Positions 1 to 8,095 are shown, counted from the stretch's first letter. The stretch is DNA of 47,127 nucleotides from Streptomyces inhibens (GCF_003389455.1 NZ_QUAC01000481.1:1-47127), one strand, 5' to 3'. Made by a program: numbers and translations. The notes: generated by a model from the sequence alone, not told the origin.

Positions 1-606
1 ATTGCGGGCCGCGGGCACCGCGTCGGTACGCGGCCGCAGCGCCGGGACCGGCGAGCGGGAAGCGGCGTTCCTGCCCGGTGGGGCCGGCGTGGCCGCCGCC
101 GGGCGTGCGGACCCGTCCTCGCCGGACGTCCCCGCCCCCGCCCACCGTTGCGGCCGTACGGTCCCAGCCACGCCAGGCCGCGGCCCGGGATCAACCGCCG
201 CCGCGGGCCGCAACAGCGGTGCCGTGGGGCGTATCGCCGGCTCGACGAGGTCGGAAGCGTCCGGCCGCAGGGCCTCGGTCCGTACGACGGTCTGCCGCTC
301 CGTGGTCCTGATCTCCCGCTCGTACCGGACCTGTTCCCCGTCGAACAACGACGTCCGGGGCGCCTGCGGATACAGCGGAGCCGGCTCGTCCCCGTCCCCG
401 GCCGCGCCACGCAACGCCTCCACGCGCTCGAACGGGCCCGGCAGCCGGGGCTGTACGAGCGCGCGCCGAGCCCCGCCCATAGCCCCGCCGGTCGCCCCGC
501 CCGTACGGCCGCTGCCGGGCGCTTCCGAAAAGGCACCCCCGACGCCCCCAGGTACCGGCGCATGCCGCGCCAGCAGCCGGTCGAAGTAGTCAGCCAGGTC
601 AGGCAT
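1..606 (-). CDS. CIS-operon protein of unknown function, 3' end cut by window edge
   Basis: An open frame runs on the minus strand from an ATG at 604-606 to the window edge with no stop (202 codons seen). It begins MPDLADYFDRLLARHAPVPG. The ATG overlaps the end of the gp26-like gene (ATGCCTGA), so the two are probably translationally coupled. After about 30 residues the protein becomes rich in Pro, Ala, Gly and Arg, with an acidic/basic stretch near residues 85-115, and it shows no recognisable domain. Its place behind sheath, tube and baseplate genes suggests an assembly or baseplate accessory of the contractile particle; that is inference from position only. The start is well supported by the coupling, but the function is not known. 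Confidence 0.6.
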   Translation of the reverse strand, partial: MPDLADYFDRLLARHAPVPGGVGGAFSEAPGSGRTGGATGGAMGGARRALVQPRLPGPFERVEALRGAAGDGDEPAPLYPQAPRTSLFDGEQVRYEREIRTTERQTVVRTEALRPDASDLVEPAIRPTAPLLRPAAAVDPGPRPGVAGTVRPQRWAGAGTSGEDGSARPAAATPAPPGRNAASRSPVPALRPRTDAVPAARN

Positions 607-1351
607 CTGCGCACAGCTCCAGGTAGTAGCGGCGCCGCAGCGGGCTCAGCGCCAGGATCTGGGGCTCGCTCCAGCCGTAGGCCGAGGCGAGCAGATGGAC
701 GTCCAGGAGCACATCGCGGGCCCAGGCGTCCAGTTCGGTCCACAGGTACGCGGCGATGTCCAGCTCGGCCGGGGTGGCCGCGCCGCACTCCGGGCAGGCG
801 ATGTTCAGCACCACCTCGGCCGCCGGATCCGCCTGCTCGGCCGCCTCGGCGAAGCGCTTCAGCACCGGATCCGGCAGCCGGGCCAGCTCCTCGCCGGCCG
901 CCGGCCGTCCGCCCCGTAGAGCCGAGAGCGCACAGCGGGCGCCCAGCAGCCGCCGGGCGTCCTCCGCGTCCACCGCCGCAGCGGAGACGGCGGCGAGGTC
1001 GGCGGGGGCGGGCAGCCGGAACCGGACCGCCCACCCGCCTTCCTCGACCCGCAGTCCGCCCTCCGGCATCCGCGGCCGCGCACCCATCTCACCCGCGTCG
1101 AGCTCGAACTCCATGGCCTCGCCGCAGTCCGGATCGGCGCAGTCGATCTTGACCTGCATCCGGTCGCCGAACAGCGCCCGGCGCAGGGCGAACAGATCGG
1201 CCGCCCGCTCCCCGAGCGGCACCGACAGCAGCGCGTCGGTGCCCGCCTCGGGGCGGGCCGCCCGGTGCAGCAACAGGGCCCGGCCGCCGGCCTGCTGGGC
1301 CAGCCCGGCTTCCCAGGTGGCCAGCAGTTCAGCGGGCCCGGTGACCGCCAT
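599..1351 (-). CDS. T4 gp26-like baseplate protein of a contractile injection system
   Basis: This 250-residue protein matches the T4 base plate protein (gp26-like) type found in Streptomyces and extracellular CIS loci. It probably helps build or cap the baseplate hub on which sheath and tube assemble. Four cysteines form two pairs, C71-x4-C76 (CADPDC) and C186-x2-C189 (CPEC), which look like a zinc site. The C-terminal part (WARDVLLDVHLLASAYGWSE) is typical of the family, where a conserved helix carries a YGW motif. The ATG at 1351 has a good ribosome site (GAGGTGAGGA) directly upstream. The stop overlaps the next gene. The gap to the tube gene is about 370 bp and filled with tandem repeats, unusual inside an operon. 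Confidence 0.8.
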   Translation of the reverse strand: MAVTGPAELLATWEAGLAQQAGGRALLLHRAARPEAGTDALLSVPLGERAADLFALRRALFGDRMQVKIDCADPDCGEAMEFELDAGEMGARPRMPEGGLRVEEGGWAVRFRLPAPADLAAVSAAAVDAEDARRLLGARCALSALRGGRPAAGEELARLPDPVLKRFAEAAEQADPAAEVVLNIACPECGAATPAELDIAAYLWTELDAWARDVLLDVHLLASAYGWSEPQILALSPLRRRYYLELCADA

Positions 1352-1360
1352 TCCTCACCT

Positions 1361-1632
1361 CGTCCCGCCGTTCCTCTGCCTCGCGTCGTCCGGCCGTTCG
1401 CCTGCCTTGCGTCGTCCGGCCGTTCCTCCGCCTCGCGCCCATGCGTTTTCTCGTGGTCGTGCCCGTGCGTTCGGCTTGTGCTCGCACCCGTGCGTTTGCT
1501 CTGTGCTCGCACCCGTGCGTTTGCTCTGTGCTCGCGCGCCCGTGCGTTTGCTCTGTGCTCGCGCCCATGCGTTCGCCTTGTGCTCTCGCCCGTGCGTGCC
1601 CCTCGTGACGCCCCATGACGCCTCGTGACGCC
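1361..1632. repeat. Degenerate tandem repeats (about 25 bp) inside the CIS operon
   Basis: The 372-bp gap between the tube and gp26-like genes holds a minisatellite rather than a gene. About six units of 24-27 bp follow each other from about 1437 to 1588, each close to CCCGTGCGTTTGCTCTG followed by TGCTCGC. Two 26-bp units starting CGTCGTCCGGCCGTTC lie at 1384-1409 and 1410-1435. A short CCTCGTGACGCC repeat follows at about 1600-1632. Frames that cross it translate to low-complexity peptides, so coding is unlikely. Units are contiguous and diverged, which excludes a CRISPR array. Confidence 0.8.
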
Positions 1633-1723
1633 TCCTCATACCCCGGCAACGATTACGGAGAGTGATGAGTTCCCGGGAATGCATCACTATCTGTAAGGTC
1701 GCCTTGGTCTGGGCAAAGTCGTC

Positions 1724-2248
1724 TTAGGCGGGATGCGTGAACGACGGCTCCTCCGGCTCCGGGACCTCGTAGTCGCGTTCCCAGCCCTCGCACTCCAGCT
1801 TCAGGCTCTGGATGGCGACGGCGTTGGCGTTGGCGTCCATCTCGCCCAGGACCTGGTACTCGCTCGGCCAGGAGCGGTAGATCTTGTGCGAGACGGCCAC
1901 CTGCCCGGCCTCGTTGAGGACCTGGATGACGAGGTCCTTGCGGAAGTCGGCCAGCGACACCTCGGAACCCAGGCCGGCGCCCACCTGCCAGACCTTGTTG
2001 GCCCAGCGGTCGAACTCCGGGTCGTGGGTGACCCCGCGCTCCAGGGTGATGCCCTCGAACTCGGAGCGGCCCGGGGACTTGCGCGGTGAGCTGGGGTCGC
2101 CGCCGTGCCGGTGCTTGACGACCTCGGTGGTGCGCTTCAGCGGGCTGATCTTGCTGATGCCCGCGACCGTACGACCGTCCCACAGGACCAGGAACTTGAA
2201 GTTCTTGTACGGGTCGAAGCGATGGGCGTTGATCTGAAACTCAGCCAT
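1724..2248 (-). CDS. CIS inner tube protein (phage tail tube, T4 gp19 family)
   Basis: This 174-residue protein is the inner tube subunit of the contractile injection system. Hexamers of it stack into the rigid tube that the sheath drives outward. The N-terminal FDPYKNFKFLVLWDGRTVAGISKISPLKR-type stretch (about residues 12-40), the SRSEFEGITLERGVTHD region and the conserved end EGWERDYE-like segment are hallmarks of Streptomyces and Afp/PVC tube proteins; the length is usual. The ATG at 2248 has GAAGGA six bases upstream, and that site is the last unit of a tandem array of similar purine-rich units. The gene lies just downstream of the sheath gene in the usual sheath-tube order. Confidence 0.9.
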   Translation of the reverse strand: MAEFQINAHRFDPYKNFKFLVLWDGRTVAGISKISPLKRTTEVVKHRHGGDPSSPRKSPGRSEFEGITLERGVTHDPEFDRWANKVWQVGAGLGSEVSLADFRKDLVIQVLNEAGQVAVSHKIYRSWPSEYQVLGEMDANANAVAIQSLKLECEGWERDYEVPEPEEPSFTHPA

Positions 2249-2253
2249 CGGAT

Positions 2254-2331
2254 TCCTTCACGTCCTTCATGCCCTTCACGTCCTTCGCGTCCTTCACGTC
2301 CTTTGCGTTCACGTCCTTCGCGTTCGCGTGT
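2254..2331 (-). repeat. Tandem 9-bp repeat with Shine-Dalgarno-like units before the tube gene
   Basis: The gap between sheath stop and tube start is built of imperfect 9-bp units. On the coding (minus) strand they read GTGAAGGAC or GCGAAGGAC, so the AAGGA ribosome-binding core recurs about six or more times before the real start at 2248. The last unit supplies the spacing-correct site. The repeat is visible directly; any effect on translation is inference. Confidence 0.8.
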
Positions 2332-4227
2332 CTAGACGTCGAACTGGCCGGCCATCTGCTGGATCTTGACGATCACGAACTCCGCGGGCCTGACCGGCGC
2401 GATGCCGACCACGACGTTGACGATGCCGCGCTCGATGTCCTCGTCGGTCGTGGTGTCCTTGTCGCACTTGACGAAGTACGCCTGGCGCGGAGTGCCGCCC
2501 TTGAACGCGCCCTTCTCGAAGAGGGAGTGCAGATAGGCCGAGGCGTTGAGGCGGATCTGCTGCCACAGCTGCTCGTTGTTGGGCTCGAAGACCACCCATT
2601 GCAGGCCGCGCAGCAGGCTCTCCTCGACATGCAGGGCGAGGCGCCGTACGGGGATGTACTTCCACTCGCTCTCCAGCGCGTCCGCGCCGTCGAGCGTGCG
2701 GGCGCCCCAGATCAGCGGGCCGACCACCGGGAGGGTGCGCAGGCAGTTGATGCCCAGCGGGTTCAGCAGCCCGTTCTCGCGGTCCGTCAGTTTGACGGTC
2801 AGCGAGTGCACCCCGGCCAGGCGGGCTTCGGTGCCCGCCGGTGCCTTCCATACGCCGCGTTCGCTGTCCGTACGGGCGATGACGCCGGCGACGGCGCCGG
2901 ACGGCGGGAAGGAGCGCAGTCGGCCGGAGAGCGGGTCGGTGAGCTGGAGGTGCGGGAAGTACAGGCCGGAGTGGTTGCCGCGGACCGGTGCGAAGGCGGC
3001 GATGCCGGCGCGGGCGGCGTCCACGCTGCCCCAGGTGGCGGGCGCGTCGACGAGCAGGAAGATCCGCCGCTCCTTGCACAGCCGCTCGGCCGCCGAGAGC
3101 ACCGTGATCATGTCGTCGACGGATGCGTACGAGGCCAGCTCGGGCAGCGCCAGCAGGTTGACGTCGTGGACGTCGCGCAGTGCCTGCAGACCGCTCTTGC
3201 GGGCCTCGCTGCCGATGATGTCGAGCGGTCCGGGCGGATCGCCGTCCTCGCCGCCGCACAGCGGGAAGACCGGCGGGTTGACGGAGGCCTCCAGACCCAG
3301 GTCGTTGGCGCATTCGCCGAGGAAGCGCACCACGTCGTCGGGGTCGACGGACCCGGCGACGACCTGGATACGGCGGCCGAAGGGGGTGACCTCGGCGCCC
3401 GCGAAGGCGTGCTTGCCCGGGGCGTCCGGCAGTGCGCGCAGCTTGTGCTCCAGCAGCAGCGCCAGCTCGGTGACGTTGCACGGCGCCTCGCCGTCGCAGT
3501 CCGGGTCGTAGAGCGTGAACTCGCGCTCCACCTCGCCGATCTTCACCGTCACGTCGACGTTCAGATCGGGGAGTTCGTGGTGGAAGGCCTTGGAGACCGT
3601 GCCGGAGGGGTCCGGGCGGCCCTCGCCGACGACCTGGACGCGGATCAGCGCGGAGCCCGCGTTGATCACCGTTTCGGCGTATTTGCCGTGGCCGGGATCC
3701 ATGGACAGGCCGGAGAAGGACTCGCGGGCGGTGCCGTGCGCGTCCAGTACCTGGAGGTTGAAGGTCGCCTCACAAGAGGGGCGGCGCGAAGCGTCTCCTG
3801 CGGGGGTGGTGGTCGGGCGACGGGTGGGCGTGTCGTAGTCGACGGCGACCCGGAGGCCGGAGCCCCATACGCCCGGCTCCTTGGCGTGCACCTTGAGCAC
3901 CGGGCACTGGCTGTGGCCCTCGGTCGACTCCAGGGTGACGTGGGCTTCCTTGCCGCTGCCGGCCTTGGCGACCCGGACGATCACGGCGACCGTGCCGCCG
4001 TTGCCGAAGAACTGGTGGACGGCGTACGCGACCGGGCTCTGCGAGGTCAGACCGCCGAAGCGGCGCTCGAAGTCGGCGAAGCTGGTGATCTGTACCGGCT
4101 GGTTGAGCGGGCCGCGCCGGGTGTGACCGACGAATGCGGTCACGGATGTGGTGACGGTGGTGATGCTGCGGATGCTGCTGGGAAGCTCTTCGACATAAAC
4201 GCCGGGATAGGTCGTATGTGTCGGCAT
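2332..4227 (-). CDS. CIS contractile sheath protein (phage tail sheath family)
   Basis: This 631-residue protein forms the contractile outer sheath, which shortens to push the inner tube through a target membrane. The N-terminus PGVYVEELPSSIRSI and the next 60 residues (TSVTAFVGHTRRGPLNQPVQITSFADFERRFGG) are the classical sheath signature. The C-terminal third (WKYIPVRRLALHVEESL, FEPNNEQLWQQI, YFVKCDKDTTT and a final GIAPVRPAEFV) is the conserved sheath interaction domain. I place the start at ATG 4227 because GGAGGGGGA lies just upstream; an ATG at 4251 in the same frame lacks such a site. It is the first gene of the operon on this strand, divergent from sucC. Streptomyces particles of this class are reported as cytosolic and linked to cell death and development. 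Confidence 0.93.
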   Translation of the reverse strand: MPTHTTYPGVYVEELPSSIRSITTVTTSVTAFVGHTRRGPLNQPVQITSFADFERRFGGLTSQSPVAYAVHQFFGNGGTVAVIVRVAKAGSGKEAHVTLESTEGHSQCPVLKVHAKEPGVWGSGLRVAVDYDTPTRRPTTTPAGDASRRPSCEATFNLQVLDAHGTARESFSGLSMDPGHGKYAETVINAGSALIRVQVVGEGRPDPSGTVSKAFHHELPDLNVDVTVKIGEVEREFTLYDPDCDGEAPCNVTELALLLEHKLRALPDAPGKHAFAGAEVTPFGRRIQVVAGSVDPDDVVRFLGECANDLGLEASVNPPVFPLCGGEDGDPPGPLDIIGSEARKSGLQALRDVHDVNLLALPELASYASVDDMITVLSAAERLCKERRIFLLVDAPATWGSVDAARAGIAAFAPVRGNHSGLYFPHLQLTDPLSGRLRSFPPSGAVAGVIARTDSERGVWKAPAGTEARLAGVHSLTVKLTDRENGLLNPLGINCLRTLPVVGPLIWGARTLDGADALESEWKYIPVRRLALHVEESLLRGLQWVVFEPNNEQLWQQIRLNASAYLHSLFEKGAFKGGTPRQAYFVKCDKDTTTDEDIERGIVNVVVGIAPVRPAEFVIVKIQQMAGQFDV

Positions 4228-4753
4228 TCCCCCTCCAATCCCTTCAGGCACCAGTGTGAGGACACCAAGAAATCGAGAAAGGGGGAGGAGCGGCGGGTGC
4301 GGAAGAGCCCACGGCCGCCCCCTGCCCGCGGTCGTGCATCCCCCCGGCTACCCATCAAGTTCCCCCGTCTGCACCCGGTGCGGAGCGATCTTCCGACCGA
4401 CCTGCACGGGACCAAGCGCGAAGCTTGTGACTCCTGATGCGTATGTATGTCTAAGTGCTCAACGCAGTTTCCGCTGCGGGTAGTTGAGGGTCAAGAGACC
4501 TTTCCGGACACCGGCTGCGGAGGTGCTGTGACGGTGTTGCGCACCTTCTTCTCAAACGGATTCCCTCATTGGCGGAACCGGAATCACGTGAGACCGGGCG
4601 CACTGGGGCGTACCAGGAGGCGCTCTCGAACGGCACATGAAGCGGAGGTGCACGCCGGGTGGCACCGGAGCCGGCGGGCTACCCGAGAGGTCACCGAAAA
4701 CCGGCCGTCAACATGCGGAAATCCGGGAGAGGCGTAACTTGGCCAAAAGATCT

Positions 4754-4767
4754 GTGACCGTAATCAC
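4754..4767 (+). promoter_or_regulatory. Candidate Crp-type site upstream of sucCD
   Basis: GTGACCGTAATCAC has symmetric GTGA/TCAC arms with a 6-bp spacer, the arm pattern of CRP/FNR-family sites. It lies about 195 bp before the sucC start. Against the streptomycete Crp pattern as I recall it (GTG, six bases, G, one base, CAC) it has one mismatch. The site is seen in sequence; binding is inferred. Confidence 0.35.
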
Positions 4768-4864
4768 CGCCGGAGTGTGATCTGCGATTTAGAGCCTCAG
4801 GTCCTGCGGCGATAACCTGCGGGACGGACATGCCGCGTATCCGGTCTCCGTGTACGCCTCCCCT

Positions 4865-4880
4865 GTGACAGCGCCGTCAC
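4865..4880 (+). promoter_or_regulatory. Perfect 5-bp-arm inverted repeat in sucC leader
   Basis: GTGACAGCGCCGTCAC has perfect GTGAC/GTCAC arms around six bases and lies 82 bp before the sucC start. It could be an operator or leader hairpin. It shares its GTGAC arm with the dyad about 110 bp upstream, so one regulator might read both. Confidence 0.3.
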
Positions 4881-4961
4881 GTTGCCCTTCGCGGCACGCC
4901 CATCGCAGACAACGAACCGCGATCACTACGGCGATTCTGAGAAGACAAGGGACGGACGCGC

Positions 4962-6137
4962 GTGGACCTGTTCGAGTACCAGGCGAGGGACCTCTTCGCC
5001 AAGCACGGTGTACCGGTGCTGGCCGGTGAAGTCATCGACACGCCTGAGGCGGCGCGCGAGGCAACCCAGCGACTGGGCGGCAAGTCGGTCGTCAAGGCAC
5101 AGGTGAAGGTCGGTGGCCGCGGCAAGGCCGGCGGCGTCAAGCTGGCCACCAGCGAGGACGACGCGGTCGAGAAGGCCGGTCAGATCCTGGGCATGGACAT
5201 CAAGGGCCACACGGTCCACAAGGTGATGATCGCCGAGACCGCTCCGGAGATCGCCGAGGAGTACTACGTCTCGTACCTCCTCGACCGCACCAACCGGACC
5301 TTCCTGGCCATGGCCTCCGTCGCCGGCGGCATGGACATCGAGGAGGTCGCGGCCACCCGGCCCGAGGAGCTCGCGAAGGTCCCGGTCGACGCCAACGAGG
5401 GCGTCACGATCGAGAAGGCCCGCGAGATCGTCGCCCAGGCGAAGTTCCCGGCCGACGTCGCCGAGCAGGTCGCCGAGGTCATGGTCACCCTGTGGAAGAC
5501 CTTCGTCGCCGAGGACGCGCTCCTCGTCGAGGTCAACCCGCTGGCCAAGGTCGCGAGCGGCGCTGTCATCGCCCTCGACGGCAAGGTGTCCCTCGACGAG
5601 AACGCCGAGTTCCGCCAGCCGGAGCACGAGGCTCTTGAGGACAAGGACGCAGCCAACCCGCTCGAGGCTGCGGCCAAGGCCAAGGGCCTCAACTACGTCA
5701 AGCTCGACGGCGAGGTCGGCATCATCGGCAACGGCGCGGGTCTCGTCATGAGCACCCTGGACGTCGTCGCCTACGCCGGCGAGAACCACAACAACGTCAA
5801 GCCCGCCAACTTCCTCGACATCGGTGGCGGCGCCTCCGCCGAGGTCATGGCGAACGGCCTGGAGATCATCCTCGGCGACCCGGACGTCAAGTCCGTGTTC
5901 GTCAACGTCTTCGGTGGCATCACCGCCTGTGACGAGGTCGCCAACGGCATCGTGCAGGCCCTGGAGCTGCTCAAGTCCAAGGGCGAGGATGTCAACAAGC
6001 CCCTGGTCGTGCGCCTCGACGGCAACAACGCGGAGCTCGGTCGCGAGATCCTGTCGAAGGCCAACCACCCGCTCGTGCAGCGCGTGGACACCATGGACGG
6101 CGCGGCCGACAAGGCCGCCGAGCTGGCTGCTAAGTAA
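4962..6137 (+). CDS. sucC: Succinate-CoA ligase (ADP-forming), beta subunit
   Basis: SucC is the nucleotide- and succinate-binding subunit of succinyl-CoA synthetase. With SucD it converts succinyl-CoA, phosphate and ADP to succinate, CoA and ATP in the TCA cycle. The 391 residues are the usual length. The start MDLFEYQARDLFAKHGVPV is canonical, the ATP-grasp fold covers about the first 230 residues, and a metal-site EVNPLA motif and the succinate-binding LDIGGGA loop are present. The GTG at 4962 begins the family-typical N-terminus. The sucD start lies 20 bp after the stop, so both are one operon. The dyads upstream suggest regulation by a Crp-like factor. Confidence 0.97.
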   Translation: MDLFEYQARDLFAKHGVPVLAGEVIDTPEAAREATQRLGGKSVVKAQVKVGGRGKAGGVKLATSEDDAVEKAGQILGMDIKGHTVHKVMIAETAPEIAEEYYVSYLLDRTNRTFLAMASVAGGMDIEEVAATRPEELAKVPVDANEGVTIEKAREIVAQAKFPADVAEQVAEVMVTLWKTFVAEDALLVEVNPLAKVASGAVIALDGKVSLDENAEFRQPEHEALEDKDAANPLEAAAKAKGLNYVKLDGEVGIIGNGAGLVMSTLDVVAYAGENHNNVKPANFLDIGGGASAEVMANGLEIILGDPDVKSVFVNVFGGITACDEVANGIVQALELLKSKGEDVNKPLVVRLDGNNAELGREILSKANHPLVQRVDTMDGAADKAAELAAK

Positions 6138-6157
6138 AGGACGAGGACACTACAACC

Positions 6158-7042
6158 ATGGCTATCTTCCTCACCAAGGAAAGCAAGGTCATCGTCCAGG
6201 GCATGACCGGTGCCACTGGCATGAAGCACACCAAGCTGATGCTCGGTGACGGCACCAACATCGTCGGCGGCGTGAACCCGCGCAAGGCCGGCGAGAAGGT
6301 CGACTTCGACGGCACCGAGGTGCCCGTCTTCGGCTCCGTCGCCGAGGCGATCGAGAAGACCGGCGCGGATGTCTCCGTGATCTTCGTGCCGCCGAAGTTC
6401 GCCAAGAGCGCCGTCGTCGAGGCGATCGACGCCGAGATCGGCCTCGCGGTCGTGATCACCGAGGGCATCGCGGTGCACGACTCCGCCGCCTTCTGGGCGT
6501 ACGCCGGTTCCAAGGGCAACAAGACCCGGATCATCGGCCCGAACTGCCCCGGCCTGATCACCCCCGGCCAGTCCAACGCCGGCATCATCCCGGGCGACAT
6601 CACCAAGCCCGGCCGCATCGGTCTGGTGTCGAAGTCCGGCACGCTGACCTACCAGATGATGTACGAGCTGCGTGACATCGGCTTCTCGTCCGCCGTCGGT
6701 ATCGGTGGCGACCCGGTCATCGGCACCACGCACATCGACGCCCTCGCGGCGTTCGAGGCCGACCCCGAGACCGACCTGATCGTGATGATCGGCGAGATCG
6801 GCGGCGACGCCGAGGAGCGTGCGGCCGACTTCATCAAGGCCAACGTCTCCAAGCCGGTCGTCGGCTACGTCGCGGGCTTCACCGCGCCCGAGGGCAAGAC
6901 CATGGGCCACGCCGGCGCCATCGTCTCCGGCTCCTCCGGCACCGCCCAGGCGAAGCAGGAGGCCCTTGAGGCCGCCGGCGTCAAGGTCGGCAAGACCCCG
7001 TCGGAGACCGCGCGCCTGGCCCGCGAGATCCTCGTCGGCTGA
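6158..7042 (+). CDS. sucD: Succinate-CoA ligase (ADP-forming), alpha subunit
   Basis: SucD binds CoA and carries the histidine that is phosphorylated during the succinyl-CoA synthetase reaction. The 294 residues begin MAIFLTKESKVIVQGMTG, with the CoA-binding Rossmann fold (QGMTGATGMKHTK) first. The active-site loop GHAGAIVSGSSGTA with the phospho-histidine lies near residue 250, and PNCPGLITPG is also typical. It follows sucC with a short gap and a GGACGAGGACA purine stretch as ribosome site. A long perfect hairpin after the stop ends the operon. Confidence 0.97.
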   Translation: MAIFLTKESKVIVQGMTGATGMKHTKLMLGDGTNIVGGVNPRKAGEKVDFDGTEVPVFGSVAEAIEKTGADVSVIFVPPKFAKSAVVEAIDAEIGLAVVITEGIAVHDSAAFWAYAGSKGNKTRIIGPNCPGLITPGQSNAGIIPGDITKPGRIGLVSKSGTLTYQMMYELRDIGFSSAVGIGGDPVIGTTHIDALAAFEADPETDLIVMIGEIGGDAEERAADFIKANVSKPVVGYVAGFTAPEGKTMGHAGAIVSGSSGTAQAKQEALEAAGVKVGKTPSETARLAREILVG

Positions 7043-7094
7043 TTGCGCCTCCCCGCGCCGCCGGACCCGTCCCGCGGCGCAGTGCAGATGGCAT

Positions 7095-7140
7095 ACGGAC
7101 GCGGGCCCGTACCCCTGGTGGGGTGCGGGCCCGCGTCCGT
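7095..7140. terminator. Strong hairpin terminator after sucCD
   Basis: A perfect 15-bp stem (ACGGACGCGGGCCCG at 7095-7109 with its complement at 7126-7140) continues inward through a wobble and AT pair to CCCC/GGGG and a 4-base loop. It sits between convergent genes, so it may stop transcription both ways. There is no clear U-tract, as is usual in streptomycetes. Confidence 0.85.
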
Positions 7141-7192
7141 TTCGGTGGCTCGTCCGGCGGATCTGCCGGGTCTAACGGGTCCAACGGCGGGG

Positions 7193-8095
7193 CTAACGGA
7201 CGTCGGGGGTGAGCCGGGCCTCCCGGGGCGTGCCGTGCCCGGCCGCGTCGCCGTGTCTCTTCGCGCCTTTGCGCGCGCCTGCGTGGGTGCCTGCGCGTGT
7301 GCCTTCATGCGTGCCTGCGCCTGTCGCTCCGGCGCCGTGCCCGGCCGGTGACACGGGGGAGTGCGGCGCGGTCGCCAGCGGCCGCTGCGGCGGCCGGGTG
7401 TAGTGGTCCGGTGTGGTGACCACCATGACCAGTGCCACCAGCGTGAACAGCCCGGTCACCCCGAACGCCGCCCCGGTGGTCCGCCGGGCGCTGTGCTCGC
7501 TGCCGGTCCGTACGCGCTGCGCCGGCGATGGCTCCGCCCGCTGCGCGGCCGCCAGCTCCCCGAGCCGGGCATGCAGGATCTCGCCCTGCCGCACCGGCGG
7601 CTGCGCAGCGAGCCCCAGCTCCGGCAGCCGCTCGGCGACCCGCTCGCGCGCATGCGTCAGCCGCCCCGCCGCGGCCGGCGTGCTCGACTCGATCTCCGCC
7701 GCGGTCTCGTACAGCCCGAGCCCGACCCCGTCGTGCAGCAGCAGCGTCCGCCGGTACGGAGCGGGCAGGCTCAGCACCGCCTCCAGCAGCGCACGGCCGG
7801 CCGGCTCGGCGGGCCCGCCGGTCTTCTTCGGCTTCCGGGCGGGCCGCAGCCAGGGGCACAGCCGGTGCCACGGCGTCAGCGCGTACTCGTACACGGCCGC
7901 CCGCACCCACCCCGCCGGATCCGGATCCACCGCGACCTCCGGCCACCGCTGCCACGCCAGCCGGAACCCGCTCTCCACGGCGCGGCGCGCGAGCCGTGGC
8001 CGCCCGGTGAGCAGATACGCCTGCCGGATCAGGGCGGCGGCATGCCGGGTGTGGAGATCGTCGAAGGCGGCGGCGGCCTGCTCACGCTGGGTCAT
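7193..8095 (-). CDS. Sigma-factor-like (ECF type) protein with C-terminal membrane segment
   Basis: This 300-residue protein has the two-part layout of a small sigma factor: a region-2-like part (about residues 10-75, FDDLHTRHAAALIRQAYLLTG) and a region-4-like part (about 102-160, LEAVLSLPAPYRRTLLLHDG followed by a helix-turn-helix-like stretch). A single membrane segment follows at about 211-227, then a Gly/Ala/Thr/His-rich tail. Residues typical of a strong region 2.4 promoter-reading helix are hard to see, so it may be a degenerate, membrane-tethered sigma-like regulator. The start MTQREQAAAAF at 8095 is chosen over much longer in-frame extensions that run into the opposite gene. It lies between sucCD and a PerM-like gene. 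Confidence 0.65.
   Translation of the reverse strand: MTQREQAAAAFDDLHTRHAAALIRQAYLLTGRPRLARRAVESGFRLAWQRWPEVAVDPDPAGWVRAAVYEYALTPWHRLCPWLRPARKPKKTGGPAEPAGRALLEAVLSLPAPYRRTLLLHDGVGLGLYETAAEIESSTPAAAGRLTHARERVAERLPELGLAAQPPVRQGEILHARLGELAAAQRAEPSPAQRVRTGSEHSARRTTGAAFGVTGLFTLVALVMVVTTPDHYTRPPQRPLATAPHSPVSPAGHGAGATGAGTHEGTRAGTHAGARKGAKRHGDAAGHGTPREARLTPDVR

Larger units (their letters stand above)
4228..4961. promoter_or_regulatory. Divergent intergenic region between CIS operon and sucCD
   Basis: About 730 bp separate the sheath start from the sucC start and contain no convincing gene; frames across it lack family features. It must carry promoters for both directions. Its sucC-proximal half holds two dyads, listed separately. 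The sheath-proximal half (4440-4500) is less GC-rich but I saw no promoter pair good enough to name. Confidence 0.5.

Noticed and set aside
1437..1600. CRISPR-like regular repeat pattern
   Set aside because: Units are contiguous, diverged and 24-27 bp with no unique spacers and no cas genes nearby; it is a minisatellite.
2269..4437. Long plus-strand open frame (722 codons) opposite the sheath gene
   Set aside because: It is a GC-bias shadow of the sheath gene, which has full family motifs; the shadow product has none.
4926..6068. Long minus-strand frame opposite sucC
   Set aside because: Low-complexity Asp/Leu/Val/Gly translation typical of a reverse shadow of a high-GC gene; sucC is certain.
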